A stretch of DNA of 64,000 bases from Bacteroidia bacterium (lineage in GTDB: Bacteria; Bacteroidota; Bacteroidia; CAIKAF01): contig JAUHWY010000012.1 in assembly GCA_030427255.1 (NCBI GenBank), positions 1 to 64,000 of the forward strand, read 5' to 3'. Of the stretch, positions 17,861 to 25,800 are shown in pieces. The notes beneath the pieces are model-generated. The model worked only from the letters and a program-made list of their open reading frames with translations. It did not search any database and had not been told where the DNA came from. Both the position numbers and the translations under genes were made by a program. Numbering within the stretch: the first letter of the stretch is position 1; every line of letters starts with the position of its first letter.

Positions 17861-18200
17861 GATAAAAGCGCTAGTTGCCTTCAGTTCTTTGGAGAGAAAT
17901 CCGGCGCAAAACTCCGCATGAAAAGCGCTCTAGATGCCCTAACCCCTGATTTCCAACCCCGGATTTTAATCCGGGGACCGGGGACAGATGCGACGAAATC
18001 GCTCTATAGTATTAAAAAACTACAAAGAATGGCCTCCCCTACGCTACGATAAAGGCTATGGACAAGGCTTAAGAGTAAGTTCATATTAAAAGAGCTTCAT
18101 GAGCACTTGGGGACGGGCCTTTGGGTGGGATTCTAAAAGCAAAACACGTAACTTTGAATAAATACAGGCGCAATTACGTTATCTTTTTTAAATAAGTCCA
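17861..18200. other. Gene-free stretch before the toxin-antitoxin pair
   Basis: No coding frame is convincing. It contains a perfect 20-base palindrome CCCCGGATT-tt-AATCCGGGG (17957-17976) and a degenerate copy of the micro-hairpin CCCCTACGCTACG (about 18037), which recurs at 19801 and 19880. TAACTTTG at 18149-18156 is a candidate -7 box for the toxin-antitoxin genes. Confidence 0.55.
18149..18156 (+). promoter_or_regulatory. -7 box for the toxin-antitoxin operon
   Basis: TAACTTTG matches TAnnTTTG, 44 bases before the antitoxin ATG. A TTTG at 18120 is slightly too far upstream for an ideal -33 element. Confidence 0.4.
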
Positions 18201-18407
18201 ATGAAGGTATTGCTAGAAATTAGAGACGATAAGGCTGCTTTTATCATGGAACTTCTTCAGAGTTTTAAATTTGTAAAGACTATGCCGCTGAGTCCTTATA
18301 AAGCGGAGGTGTTTGAGGGGCTTTTAAATGCCGTTGAGGAAATTAATGAGATCAAGGCGGGCAAGAAAAAGGCTCAACCTTTAAACGAGTTCTTAAATGA
18401 GATATAA
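18201..18407 (+). CDS. Antitoxin of a RelE/ParE-type toxin-antitoxin pair
   Basis: Antitoxin of 68 residues, mostly helical (LEIRDDKAAFIMELLQSFKF) with a charged middle and a KAGKKKAQPLNEFLNEI tail, as in short Bacteroidota antitoxins that wrap their toxin. No clear helix-turn-helix is seen, so DNA binding would need the N-terminal strand to form a ribbon fold. The stop overlaps the toxin start by 11 bases, implying coupled translation. Identification rests mainly on size and on the neighbouring toxin. Confidence 0.8.
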   Translation: MKVLLEIRDDKAAFIMELLQSFKFVKTMPLSPYKAEVFEGLLNAVEEINEIKAGKKKAQPLNEFLNEI

Positions 18408-18723
18408 GGTTGATACCATTGCTCCCTTTCGTAAAGCAGCCAAAAAACTAGTTAAAAAGTATCCTTCACTTAAAAATGAATTGGCCGAACTCGGAAGTCA
18501 ACTTTCGGAAAAGCCCACCCTTGGTACCTCGCTTGGAAACAATTGCTACAAAGTACGTCTTGCCATTGCTTCAAAAGGAAAAGGTAAATCCGGTGGTGCG
18601 CGAGTAATCACCCATTTTTACGTTACCGGAGACACCGTCTTTCTGCTTTCCATTTTCGACAAGTCTGAACAAGAAAGTATATCTGATAACGAAATCAAGA
18701 ATTTGCTTAAGCTCATTCAGTAG
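18397..18723 (+). CDS. RelE/ParE-superfamily toxin
   Basis: Toxin of 108 residues with the RelE/ParE layout: N-terminal strand (YKVDTIAPFRKAAKKLVKKY), two helices, then strands with NNCYKVRLAIASKGKGKSGG, ARVITHFYV and DTVFLLSIFDKSE. The basic KGKGKSGGARV segment and the late FDKSEQE are characteristic of the Bacteroidota subgroup. RelE toxins cut mRNA at the ribosome, ParE toxins poison gyrase; sequence alone does not decide. Encoded within the repeat-rich island, consistent with a stabilising module. Confidence 0.88.
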   Translation: MRYKVDTIAPFRKAAKKLVKKYPSLKNELAELGSQLSEKPTLGTSLGNNCYKVRLAIASKGKGKSGGARVITHFYVTGDTVFLLSIFDKSEQESISDNEIKNLLKLIQ

Positions 18724-18883
18724 AGGGCGCGGCTTACTTAAAAGTATAGAGGATATTTTCAGGAAGCCTTTACACACTTTTACGGGTTAATAGTTTCTTC
18801 CATATTATAGCAATACTCCTTTTCTAATTGTTATTTAAATTTTATTATCCTTAAATCTACTTGATTCCTTTTTCTGGTAGTGG

Positions 18884-19396
18884 CTACTTTTTAATAAGAA
18901 GTCCATTTTCATCAACCAATTCGTCCTTATCCACAAAGTCTCTTTTGAACATTGCAAGATGGATTAATGAATTCTCAGACAAGGTATTATCATTCCTTCT
19001 AGAAACGAAAATTGGATAAAAATCATATAATTTTAGCATTCCAATAATCCCTGTCCACTCATCAAATGAAATATTATTAGAAAAATCTACAAAGGATTTG
19101 ATATAATTTGTGATTTTTTCCTTCATCACTTCATTAGGGGGCCTATATGTATAGCCATGCCTACATGTCAACTCATAAAGAATTTCATTCACCTCATTAA
19201 ACTCTTCACTAGCGGGGTGAGGAAAATCTTGTAAAAGCCTATCCATGTACAATAAAATATCTTGCTCTTCCATTATATCGGGGAGAACTTCAACTTCAGC
19301 TATACTTAATTTTTTTATCATTTCACCATTCGATTTACTCCCTTCTAACAGGAATGTGTGCGTCATTTTCAAACTTGTTTTCTGTAAAAGTTCCAT
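18884..19396 (-). CDS. Hypothetical protein (accessory island)
   Basis: Soluble-looking protein of 170 residues with an acidic, AT-rich composition. It has no signal peptide, but a moderately hydrophobic stretch (EWTGIIGMLKLYDFYPIFV) at about 115-135. No family recognised. The start lies about 70 bases from island repeat R3 (19466 onward), reproducing the arrangement of the other two minus-strand island genes: gene, then repeat upstream of its start. Convergent with the toxin gene. Confidence 0.66.
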   Translation of the reverse strand: MELLQKTSLKMTHTFLLEGSKSNGEMIKKLSIAEVEVLPDIMEEQDILLYMDRLLQDFPHPASEEFNEVNEILYELTCRHGYTYRPPNEVMKEKITNYIKSFVDFSNNISFDEWTGIIGMLKLYDFYPIFVSRRNDNTLSENSLIHLAMFKRDFVDKDELVDENGLLIKK

Positions 19397-19465
19397 CTCG
19401 CCTAAGGTACATCCTCCCTACCTTAATTTGAGCTGTCCAACCCATCCTTGAATTACTTCCTTCAG

Positions 19466-19700
19466 GAGCACCGGAATCGGAGAGCGGACTTTGGCTCTGG
19501 GGTCTGGAATGTGTGGTGGTTCCGGCTGAACGCATACTCTAAGTTAATAAATTCTACCATAATTATAATGCAATGGGCCGCAAACAGACTTCGATTGTGA
19601 AACTCTCTTTGGTAAACGTTTACACGCGTTTAATAAACGACTGTATTTTTAAAAACTCCGAAATTTGCCCTAAGGGTGGGCACGGAGTGCTGCACAGATA
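19466..19700. repeat. Island repeat R3 with 5' extension
   Basis: Extension GCACCGGAATCGG at about 19469 onward, then the core from 19528 (GAACGCATACTCTAAGTTAA) to about 19700, with the palindrome GTAAACGTTTAC at 19612-19623. Closest to R2 in having the extension and the GGGCACGGAG tail. Confidence 0.78.
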
Positions 19701-19786
19701 AAAAAATCCCTAAATCATTGGTTTTTATGCTAAATTTTCAAAAACTTTTATTGGAACGAATCAATAGAATAAAAGAATGGCAAAGA

Positions 19787-19987
19787 ATGGCCTCCCGGCC
19801 CCCCTACGCTACGGTAGGGTCTATGGACAAGGGAGGACCCGCCGCAGCCACTGCTTTGGTTTGGGAAGGACGAGGAGGCCCCTACGCTGCGGTAGGGGCC
19901 TATGGACGACCCAATGCTTTGAGTAAGCCACCGCAAGCCCCCAAACCAAGCAGGGGCAAGGCTGGCCGGAACAAGGGCCGGCTAGAA
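19787..19987 (+). repeat. F3 hairpin element, copy b, with two micro-hairpin insertions
   Basis: Arms CTGCTTTGGTTTGGG (19851-19865) and CCCAAACCAAGCAG (19940-19953) pair with one bulge. The core keeps F3 marks (ACGAGGAGG, then GCTTTG, then GCCACCGCAAGC). Two near-identical insertions (CCCCTACGCTRCGGTAGGG followed by CTATGGAC) lie at about 19801-19828 and 19880-19907. Right-hand end is diverged from the other F3 copies. Confidence 0.65.
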
Positions 19988-20023
19988 TAAATGATGGCAA
20001 TATGGAACCTAGGCCCCCTAACC

Positions 20024-21220
20024 CTACTTCTCTATCCTCAACAACCCACCACACTGCTCCCAAAAGCCGGGAAAGGATTTTTTTACTTCTTCCCAACCTT
20101 CCAGGCTCACGACTTTAAACCGATGCGCAAAGCCGGGGTAGGCCATGGCCAGCCGATGGTCGTTCTCTGCCGACAGCTGGATTTCTTCGCCGCGGTGGTC
20201 CGCTCCCTCCCCATTCCATGACAGATGCCGACTGCTGCTCTTTAGCGGTCGATGGGCTTTTTCCGCTGCGCGTGCCAAAGCCTCAATTCGGTTCGATTCT
20301 TTGCCGGGTAAGGTGTCCAAACCGCTTAGATGAAAAGGGGTGCCGCGCATCAAAAGCCATACCACCAATCCGGGAACTAAGTCGGGACAAGCGCTGCAAT
20401 CCATTTCCAATGGCTTGTTTTGCCCCTCTATAATCTGCCAATGGCTTTTTCCATCCCACTCCATGCCCAAGGCGGGTAAAAGTTTCCGCAGGGCTTCGTC
20501 GGGTTGACCCGATTGGGACCGCAAACCCTCCATTTGCAAAGACCGCTGCTGCAAACCGGCCAACATTAAGGGATAAACCGCCGAAGACCAGTCGGCTTCC
20601 AACGGAAAATGATCCGGCGCTTGGTGGCCGGGATGCACCTTGAAACTGCCGGACTTGCCTTCGTGCCGAATTCCCCAGGCCTCCAAACAACGCAAGGTCA
20701 ATTCCAAATAGGAACCGCTGGCTACCGGCCCCAACAATTCAATCTCCAAGCCCTGAGGCATAAATGCGCCCACCAAAAGCAGGGCCGATAAAAATTGGGA
20801 GGAAGCTCCGGAGTCAAGCTTGGTGCCCTTGCCCGGGGTATGTGGCGGCACCAGCATTTTGGGCCAGCCGTCCCCAATGGTCATGCCCAAACCTCGCAAG
20901 GCCTCCATCAATGGCTCCAAGGGACGTTGCTGCAAGCGTGGATGCGCTTCCAGCCAAACGGGGCCTTTCCGCAACAGGGCTTGGGCCATAAAAAAACGGA
21001 GGCTGGTTCCTCCCATGCCCAGGTCGATGGTGCTTTGATCGGGTGCCTCCAGCGCCGCCGCAAGGCTACGCACGTCTTGAGGCATGGAAGGCTCATGCAG
21101 GATTTTTGGCAAGCTGCGTCCGGAGCAGGCCCAAAGCACGGCATGGCGGTTGGCCAGGCTTTTGGACCAAGGCAGTTGAACCCGCAAGGTGGTACGGTCG
21201 TTTCGAAAGCTCAGCTTCAC
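20024..21220 (-). CDS. aroA: 3-phosphoshikimate 1-carboxyvinyltransferase (EPSP synthase)
   Basis: Sixth step of the shikimate pathway: transfers enolpyruvate from PEP to shikimate-3-phosphate. At 398 residues it is shorter than the usual 420-450. Motifs: SKSLANRHAVL (Lys and Ser contacting the phosphates), MGGTSLRFF in place of the usual GNAGTAMR region, HPRLQQRPLEPL, SGASSQFLSALLL, DWSSAVYPLMLAG, KESNRIEAL and DHRLAMAYPGFA. The family signatures are intact, though somewhat divergent, so the enzyme is probably active. The start overlaps the aroB stop by four bases (ATGA). Confidence 0.93.
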   Translation of the reverse strand: MKLSFRNDRTTLRVQLPWSKSLANRHAVLWACSGRSLPKILHEPSMPQDVRSLAAALEAPDQSTIDLGMGGTSLRFFMAQALLRKGPVWLEAHPRLQQRPLEPLMEALRGLGMTIGDGWPKMLVPPHTPGKGTKLDSGASSQFLSALLLVGAFMPQGLEIELLGPVASGSYLELTLRCLEAWGIRHEGKSGSFKVHPGHQAPDHFPLEADWSSAVYPLMLAGLQQRSLQMEGLRSQSGQPDEALRKLLPALGMEWDGKSHWQIIEGQNKPLEMDCSACPDLVPGLVVWLLMRGTPFHLSGLDTLPGKESNRIEALARAAEKAHRPLKSSSRHLSWNGEGADHRGEEIQLSAENDHRLAMAYPGFAHRFKVVSLEGWEEVKKSFPGFWEQCGGLLRIEK

Positions 21221-22284
21221 AGCGAAGCGTAATAGTTTAGGGATTCCCGCACCAAGGCAGCAGGAACTTGCTGATTTACCACAGCGCCACCCAAGCAGTC
21301 GAGCAGGGTAAAATTAAGGGTCTGACCGGTATTCTTTTTGTCGTTGGCCATGAATTGGAGCATGGGCTCTACCTGTTCCAGTTGAATGGAAACGCGCGGA
21401 AAATAGCCGCCAAGTACATCCCGAATTTCGTCCAAACATTCCTTGCTTAGTTGATTCATTTTCCAGGAAATGTAGGATTCGGCAATCATACCTGCCGCCA
21501 CTGCATCGCCATGCAAAACCGGAGGATGTCCGGGCGTGGCCAAGGCATAACTTTCTATGGCATGGGCTATGGTGTGACCAAAGTTGAGCTTTTTGCGTTC
21601 GTTGCCTTCTTTGGGGTCTCGATCCACTATTTTTTTCTTGATTTCCAAGGATTTAAAAATCAGTCGATCGTAGGATAAGGATTCGTGGACCGATTTTTTA
21701 AGGTAACACCAATAGCCGTTGTTGTCGATTAGGGCATGCTTAAAAGCTTCGGCCATTCCTGACCTGCGCTGCTCCTTGGGCAGGGTTTCCAAAAAGCCGT
21801 CCCAAATAAATACGGCTTCGGGATTGGAGAATAGGCCTACCATGTTTTTGTGGCCCAAAAAGTCCACCCCGGTTTTTCCGCCTACGGAGGCGTCGAGCAT
21901 GCCCAACAGACTGGTAGGAATATGGATAAATGGAAGGCCGCGCTTAAACAAGGAAGCGGCCAAGCCGCCCAAATCGCTGATCATGCCACCGCCTAGGTTA
22001 ATGAATAGGGCATCGCGCCGTGCTTCCATCTCCAGCAATTGCTTCCACACCGATTGCACGGTATCTAGGTTTTTGGCGGGTTCACCTGCGGGAACGGTCA
22101 GCACTTTGGGTGGTTCAAACCCCTCAAACATGCCCGAAATCTTTGGCCAGCAATGCTTGCGTGTGTTGGTGTCGGTTAAAACAAACACTTGGCGTTTGCT
22201 GCATTTTTTTTCGAGGAACTCCTTAAGGTAGGGTAGGGAATCTTTTTCGAAATAAACCGGATAGTGCTCCGTTACGAGATACAT
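21217..22284 (-). CDS. aroB: 3-dehydroquinate synthase
   Basis: Second step of the shikimate pathway: converts DAHP to 3-dehydroquinate using NAD and a divalent metal. At 355 residues it is a normal length. Visible motifs are INLGGGMISDLGGLAASLFKR (NAD binding), HIPTSLLGMLDASVGGKTGV, and metal-binding HTIAHAIES together with the later HGDAVAAGM. It is the upstream gene of a two-gene aroB-aroA operon with a four-base overlap. A promoter-like TACCTTTG box is immediately upstream on the minus strand. Confidence 0.97.
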   Translation of the reverse strand: MYLVTEHYPVYFEKDSLPYLKEFLEKKCSKRQVFVLTDTNTRKHCWPKISGMFEGFEPPKVLTVPAGEPAKNLDTVQSVWKQLLEMEARRDALFINLGGGMISDLGGLAASLFKRGLPFIHIPTSLLGMLDASVGGKTGVDFLGHKNMVGLFSNPEAVFIWDGFLETLPKEQRRSGMAEAFKHALIDNNGYWCYLKKSVHESLSYDRLIFKSLEIKKKIVDRDPKEGNERKKLNFGHTIAHAIESYALATPGHPPVLHGDAVAAGMIAESYISWKMNQLSKECLDEIRDVLGGYFPRVSIQLEQVEPMLQFMANDKKNTGQTLNFTLLDCLGGAVVNQQVPAALVRESLNYYASL

Positions 22285-22301
22285 AAGTCAAATCTTGGGC
22301 G

Positions 22302-22309
22302 CAAAGGTA
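22302..22309 (-). promoter_or_regulatory. -7 box for aroB-aroA
   Basis: On the minus strand the sequence reads TACCTTTG, an exact TAnnTTTG match, about 18 bases before the aroB ATG, which would give a very short leader. Confidence 0.5.
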
Positions 22310-22375
22310 CAATACCTAATGCAAGGCTAACATTTTTGCTGTAGGTTTGTTTCTTCGTTAATTGCATCTTGATTC

Positions 22376-23572
22376 ATGGTGTCGTTTGAAGATACAAAAG
22401 TGGCATTTGCCGGCAAGTCAGACGCAGATCTGCGTCAGGCTCGGCTATTGTTTCAGCTGTTGGCCCGGCCTGAGCTGGTGAGTGTGGGCAGCAAATTGAG
22501 CTCCTGGGCGCTGCAAGCAGGGCTTCCGGTAAAGGGACTCATAAAAAAGACCATCTTTCGCCAGTTTGTGGGCGGGGAAACCATCGAGGCCTGCGAACCC
22601 GTAATACGCGCATTGGGTGGGCACCAAACCGGCACTATCCTCGATTATTCGGTGGAAGGACAAAACAACGAAGTCAGTTTTGACAAGTCCACCGACGAAA
22701 TTGTCCGCACCGTGGTTCGGGCGGCCGGGGAAGAACGCATCCCTTTTGCCGTGTTTAAAACCACCGGAATTGCCCCAAAAGATTTGTTGGAAAAGGTGAG
22801 CTTGGGGCAAGACCTAAATGCGGCCGATGCTGCCGCCTGGGAGCGGGTACAAAACCGGGTGGAACGCATTTTCTTGGCGGCGCAAGACCATTCGGTGCCG
22901 GTGCTTATCGATGCCGAAGAAAGTTGGCTCCAAGGGGCCATTGACTTTTTGGCAGAACAAATGATGCGGCGCTTCAATACCCAAATCCCTTTGGCCGTCA
23001 CTACCATACAATTGTATAGGCACGATCGACTTGAGTATTTAAAGAACCTACACCAAATAGCCGAAAGCGAAGGCTTTTTTATTGGAGCTAAATTGGTGAG
23101 AGGAGCCTATATGGAAAAAGAAAGGGAACGCGCAGCGGCCAAGGGCTATCCCGATCCTATCCAACCCAACCGAGAAGCCACCGATCGGGATTTCGATGCG
23201 GCCTGCACCTTCTGCCTCCAACACCACCACCGCATTCATATTGTGTTGGGCACCCACAACGAAGCCAGCTGCCTTAAGGCCGTGGCTCAAATGGCCGCCT
23301 TGGGTCTTCCCTCCAACGCTCCGGCCGTGTGGTTTGCCCAATTGCTGGGCATGAGCGACCATATTTCCTTCAATTTGGCCAACGAGGGCTACAATGTGGC
23401 CAAATACGTGCCTTACGGTCCGGTGAAAGAACTGCTCCCCTACATGGAACGTCGGGCACGGGAAAACACCTCGGTTCGCGGGCAAACCGGTAGAGAATTG
23501 GCCTTGATCCATAAGGAATTGGAACGGCGACACAGGGACGTACCCGCAGGACCTCGCCTAAGCCACGCCTAG
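22376..23572 (+). CDS. Proline dehydrogenase
   Basis: FAD enzyme that oxidises proline to pyrroline-5-carboxylate and passes electrons to the quinone pool. It has 398 residues, typical of single-function Bacteroidota enzymes rather than long PutA fusions. Recognisable are FRQFVGGETIEACEPVI, GTILDYSVEG, PFAVFKTTGIAP, VLIDAEESWLQ, YRHDRLEYLKN, GAKLVRGAYMEKER and VAKYVPYGPVKELLPYMERR with the RR pair near the C-terminus that contacts the proline carboxylate. Stands alone; divergent from aroB with about 90 bases between them. Confidence 0.95.
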   Translation: MVSFEDTKVAFAGKSDADLRQARLLFQLLARPELVSVGSKLSSWALQAGLPVKGLIKKTIFRQFVGGETIEACEPVIRALGGHQTGTILDYSVEGQNNEVSFDKSTDEIVRTVVRAAGEERIPFAVFKTTGIAPKDLLEKVSLGQDLNAADAAAWERVQNRVERIFLAAQDHSVPVLIDAEESWLQGAIDFLAEQMMRRFNTQIPLAVTTIQLYRHDRLEYLKNLHQIAESEGFFIGAKLVRGAYMEKERERAAAKGYPDPIQPNREATDRDFDAACTFCLQHHHRIHIVLGTHNEASCLKAVAQMAALGLPSNAPAVWFAQLLGMSDHISFNLANEGYNVAKYVPYGPVKELLPYMERRARENTSVRGQTGRELALIHKELERRHRDVPAGPRLSHA

Positions 23573-23607
23573 CAATCCGCCATTTTGACAGCCCCGGCTT
23601 TGGCATA

Positions 23608-23627
23608 ATAGTTGTATGTACAACTAT
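23608..23627. promoter_or_regulatory. Perfect palindrome overlapping a gene start
   Basis: ATAGTTGTA-tg-TACAACTAT, 9-bp arms with a 2-base centre, ending directly before the ATG at 23628. It could bind a dimeric regulator and block translation or transcription of the small receiver-like gene. Its role is inferred from position only. Confidence 0.45.
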
Positions 23628-23957
23628 ATGAAACGCATATTGATAACCGGTTCACAACACAGCCTTCTGCCTCAAATGGCCGAAATGCTGCAACATCCGG
23701 ATCGTGAAGTGCTTAGTGCTTTTGATTCGGCTACTGCCATGCGCCTGCTCAAGCTACTGCCCTTCGACTTGGTGGTGCAAAGCGGAGGCTTCGGCGAAAC
23801 CACCGACCGCTGGCTTATGCAAACCGCCCGGTCCAGCCACAACGCAGTGCAATGGCTGCGACGCATTGGCCCCATCGAGGAACTGCCCATGCTGGTGCAG
23901 CAAGCCTTGATGCGATCTGAGATGGTTCAAAAAGAAAATAATCAAACATCCACATAG
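23628..23957 (+). CDS. Small receiver-like protein
   Basis: This protein has 109 residues. It has the alternating strand-helix pattern of a response-regulator receiver (KRILITGSQHSLLPQMAEML, then FDLVVQSGG, then HNAVQWLRRIG), but the phospho-acceptor Asp at the end of strand 3 appears replaced (VVQSGG), and the acidic pair after strand 1 is missing (ITGSQ). It is therefore probably a non-phosphorylated pseudo-receiver or a look-alike. The start is set at the ATG directly after the palindrome; an ATG at 23616 lies inside the palindrome. The pirin gene follows after two bases. Confidence 0.62.
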   Translation: MKRILITGSQHSLLPQMAEMLQHPDREVLSAFDSATAMRLLKLLPFDLVVQSGGFGETTDRWLMQTARSSHNAVQWLRRIGPIEELPMLVQQALMRSEMVQKENNQTST

Positions 23958-23959
23958 CC

Positions 23960-24820
23960 ATGGACAGAAAGTCATTCCTCAAACGCTCAGCCGCGGCTGC
24001 TGCCGCTTTGGCTGCTGCTCCGGCACTTGGCGCCGCCGCCAAAAACACCTCCGAAGAAAAGGCGCCCCAAGTTGGATTCAATCATTTACCGCTTAAAGAA
24101 ATCAAAACCATGAACACCGTTTTTCATCCCGCAAATTCACGCGGCCACGCCGACCACGGTTGGCTCAAAACCTACCATAGCTTTAGCTTTGCTCAATACT
24201 ACAACCCCGAGCGCATGCATTTTGGCGTGCTGAGGGTACTTAACGACGACACCATTGCCGGGGGCACCGGCTTTGGCCGACACCCGCACGACAACATGGA
24301 AATCATTACCATTCCCCTCGAAGGAGCCTTGGAACACCAAGACAGCATGGGCAACAAAGCCGTAATCACCGCCGGCGAAGTACAGGTAATGACCGCCGGT
24401 ACCGGCATCCAACATTCCGAATACAATGCCCACAAAGAGCAAACAGGACGATTTCTGCAAATCTGGGCCTTTCCTCGTGCACGCAACTTGACCCCGCGCT
24501 ACGATCAAAAAAAATTCGACCCCACAGGCATGCAAAACCAATGGCAATTGCTGGTTTCCCCAAATCCGGAAGACTCAGGCGTTTGGGTAAACCAAGACCT
24601 CTGGTTTCATCAAACCCAACTTGAGGCAGGAAAAAGCCTCAGCTATCGGCTCCAAAAACCGGGCAACGGACTTTACCTCTTTATGATTGAAGGCCGGGCT
24701 CAGCTAGGACAGCAAAAATTGCAACGCCGAGACGCCTTGGGCATGTGGGACACTTCGGAGTTCCAAATCCAAGCCGATCAAAACAGCCACATATTGCTCA
24801 TGGAAATCCCTATGCGATGA
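23960..24820 (+). CDS. Pirin-family protein with N-terminal export signal
   Basis: This bicupin protein has 286 residues. The pirin core begins at about residue 51 with NTVFHPANSRGHADHGWLK; the metal-site motif FGRHPHDNMEI and the later TAGTGIQHSEYN supply the His/His/His/Glu ligands. Pirins bind iron or nickel and some have quercetinase activity. Unlike cytosolic pirins this one has about 50 extra residues with a signal-like start (MDRKSFLKRSAAAAAALAA), close to a TAT signal but lacking the double Arg. An internal ATG (24110) could produce the plain cytosolic form. The stop overlaps the nitroreductase start (ATGA). Confidence 0.9.
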   Translation: MDRKSFLKRSAAAAAALAAAPALGAAAKNTSEEKAPQVGFNHLPLKEIKTMNTVFHPANSRGHADHGWLKTYHSFSFAQYYNPERMHFGVLRVLNDDTIAGGTGFGRHPHDNMEIITIPLEGALEHQDSMGNKAVITAGEVQVMTAGTGIQHSEYNAHKEQTGRFLQIWAFPRARNLTPRYDQKKFDPTGMQNQWQLLVSPNPEDSGVWVNQDLWFHQTQLEAGKSLSYRLQKPGNGLYLFMIEGRAQLGQQKLQRRDALGMWDTSEFQIQADQNSHILLMEIPMR

Positions 24821-25422
24821 ACCCTATGGATTTTAAACAACTTACGAACCTAAAAACCAAGGAAGTTCCCAAGCAGCTGATTCCGGCTTTGGGCAAGCGT
24901 TGGAGTCCTAGAGCTTTTGACCCCAAGCCTCTTGACGAGGGAGATTTGAACCTGCTCTTCGAAGCCGCCCGATGGGCACCCAGCAGCACCAATGCACAAC
25001 CCTGGCGCTTTCTGCTCGCCCGCAAAGGAGAAGCCATGCATCAGCGCATCGTCGACATCCTAGCCGCAGGCAACCAAGCCTGGGCCGTTCATGCACCGGT
25101 TTTGGGAATGGCTTGGGCCAGGACGCTTTTCCCCGGCAAAGACAGCCACAATCGACACGCGCTCTTCGACTTAGGCGCAGCCATGCAGGCCATGATGACC
25201 CAAGCCACCGAACTGGGCATTTACGGCCACCTCATGGGCGGATTCGACAGCGAGGGGTTCAAAGCCTTGGCGCCGGAGCAAGAACCCTTTGAACCCGGGG
25301 TATGCTTCGCCTTGGGGTATCCGGGCAAAGCCGAACAGCTAAACGAGCCCTTCCTAAGCCGCGAGTTGGCCACCCGCAGCCGACTGCCTTTAAGCGAGTT
25401 GGTGCAAGGTTTGGAAGGCTAA
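24817..25422 (+). CDS. Nitroreductase-family protein
   Basis: FMN-dependent reductase of about 201 residues. The N-terminal RWSPRAFDPKPL and RWAPSSTNAQPWRF patterns bind FMN; GAAMQAMMTQATELGIYGHLMGGFD and the late CFALGYPGKAEQL complete the family signature. Such enzymes reduce nitroaromatics, quinones or flavins with NAD(P)H; the natural substrate is unknown. The ATG at 24817 is chosen because it overlaps the pirin stop, rather than the longer frame from 24745 that lies within pirin. The gene ends about 25 bases before a strong terminator. Confidence 0.9.
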   Translation: MNPMDFKQLTNLKTKEVPKQLIPALGKRWSPRAFDPKPLDEGDLNLLFEAARWAPSSTNAQPWRFLLARKGEAMHQRIVDILAAGNQAWAVHAPVLGMAWARTLFPGKDSHNRHALFDLGAAMQAMMTQATELGIYGHLMGGFDSEGFKALAPEQEPFEPGVCFALGYPGKAEQLNEPFLSRELATRSRLPLSELVQGLEG

Positions 25423-25446
25423 GGCGCAACCATGAATAAAGGGAGA

Positions 25447-25482
25447 CGCAGCTAAGTTAAATTGCTTAGTTGCGTTTTTTTT
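25447..25482 (+). terminator. Rho-independent terminator after the nitroreductase
   Basis: CGCAGCTAAG and CTTAGTTGCG pair (10 bp with one G-T pair) around TTAAATTG, followed by eight T (25475-25482). It would end the transcript of the receiver-like, pirin and nitroreductase genes. Confidence 0.9.
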
Positions 25483-25523
25483 GGGCGGCTGAACCGGGCT
25501 GTCCGCTATAGTCCTCGGTCCCC

Positions 25524-25595
25524 AAGCACACAGCGCCAAGCGGTACGGGGTCCCCCGAATCCTCGTGGGCCTCCGCCCGCTAGGCGCTGTGGCTT
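25524..25595 (-). repeat. F2 hairpin element, copy c
   Basis: Arms 25524-25543 and 25577-25595 are nearly perfectly complementary (ACAGCGCCAAGCGG against CCGCTAGGCGCTGT). The core GGGGTCCCCCGAAT and GGGCCTCCGCCCGC matches copy a in the same orientation. Confidence 0.78.
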
Positions 25596-25659
25596 GCGTA
25601 CCTCCGGGCTGCCGCATCCATCCCTGCCGCGTCTATTTTCTGTTGTTGGGTCTACCCTG

Positions 25660-25800
25660 AGACCGTTGATGCGTTGTGTTTTCAAGGCGAATTAAGGCAC
25701 GGACAAATCGAAAGGCCGGAGTTTACTAATGGTAAATGAGGACCTTGAGATTTGGCCGTAACGCAAAGTCGCCGCCAGAATAGCAACGCAACAACGGTTT
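25660..25800 (+). repeat. F1 element, copy A (141 bp)
   Basis: Ends AGACCGTTGATGCG and CGCAACAACGGTTT are complementary. The inside carries the conserved blocks GTTTTCAAG, AATTAAGGC, GAAAGGCCGGAGTTTACT, GTAAATGAGGA, CTTGAGATTTGG, AACGCAAAGT and GCCAGAATAG. Internal stems are GGCG/CGCC, CGG plus CAAAT with ATTTG plus CCG, and TTTAC/GTAAA. It has no ORF. Same length and orientation as copies C and D. Confidence 0.9.

Noticed and set aside
16622-19700. Island repeats as integron attC sites
   Set aside because: No RYYYAAC/GTTRRRY core pairs were seen, the repeats lie upstream of genes rather than downstream, and no integrase gene is in the window.
20795-21232. Plus-strand frame opposite aroA
   Set aside because: Entirely antisense to a clearly recognisable EPSP synthase; composition shows no protein features.
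25660-25800. F1 as a conventional MITE
   Set aside because: Classical MITEs keep their terminal repeats constant for transposase recognition; here the termini vary between copies while staying complementary, and only one copy shows a possible target duplication.
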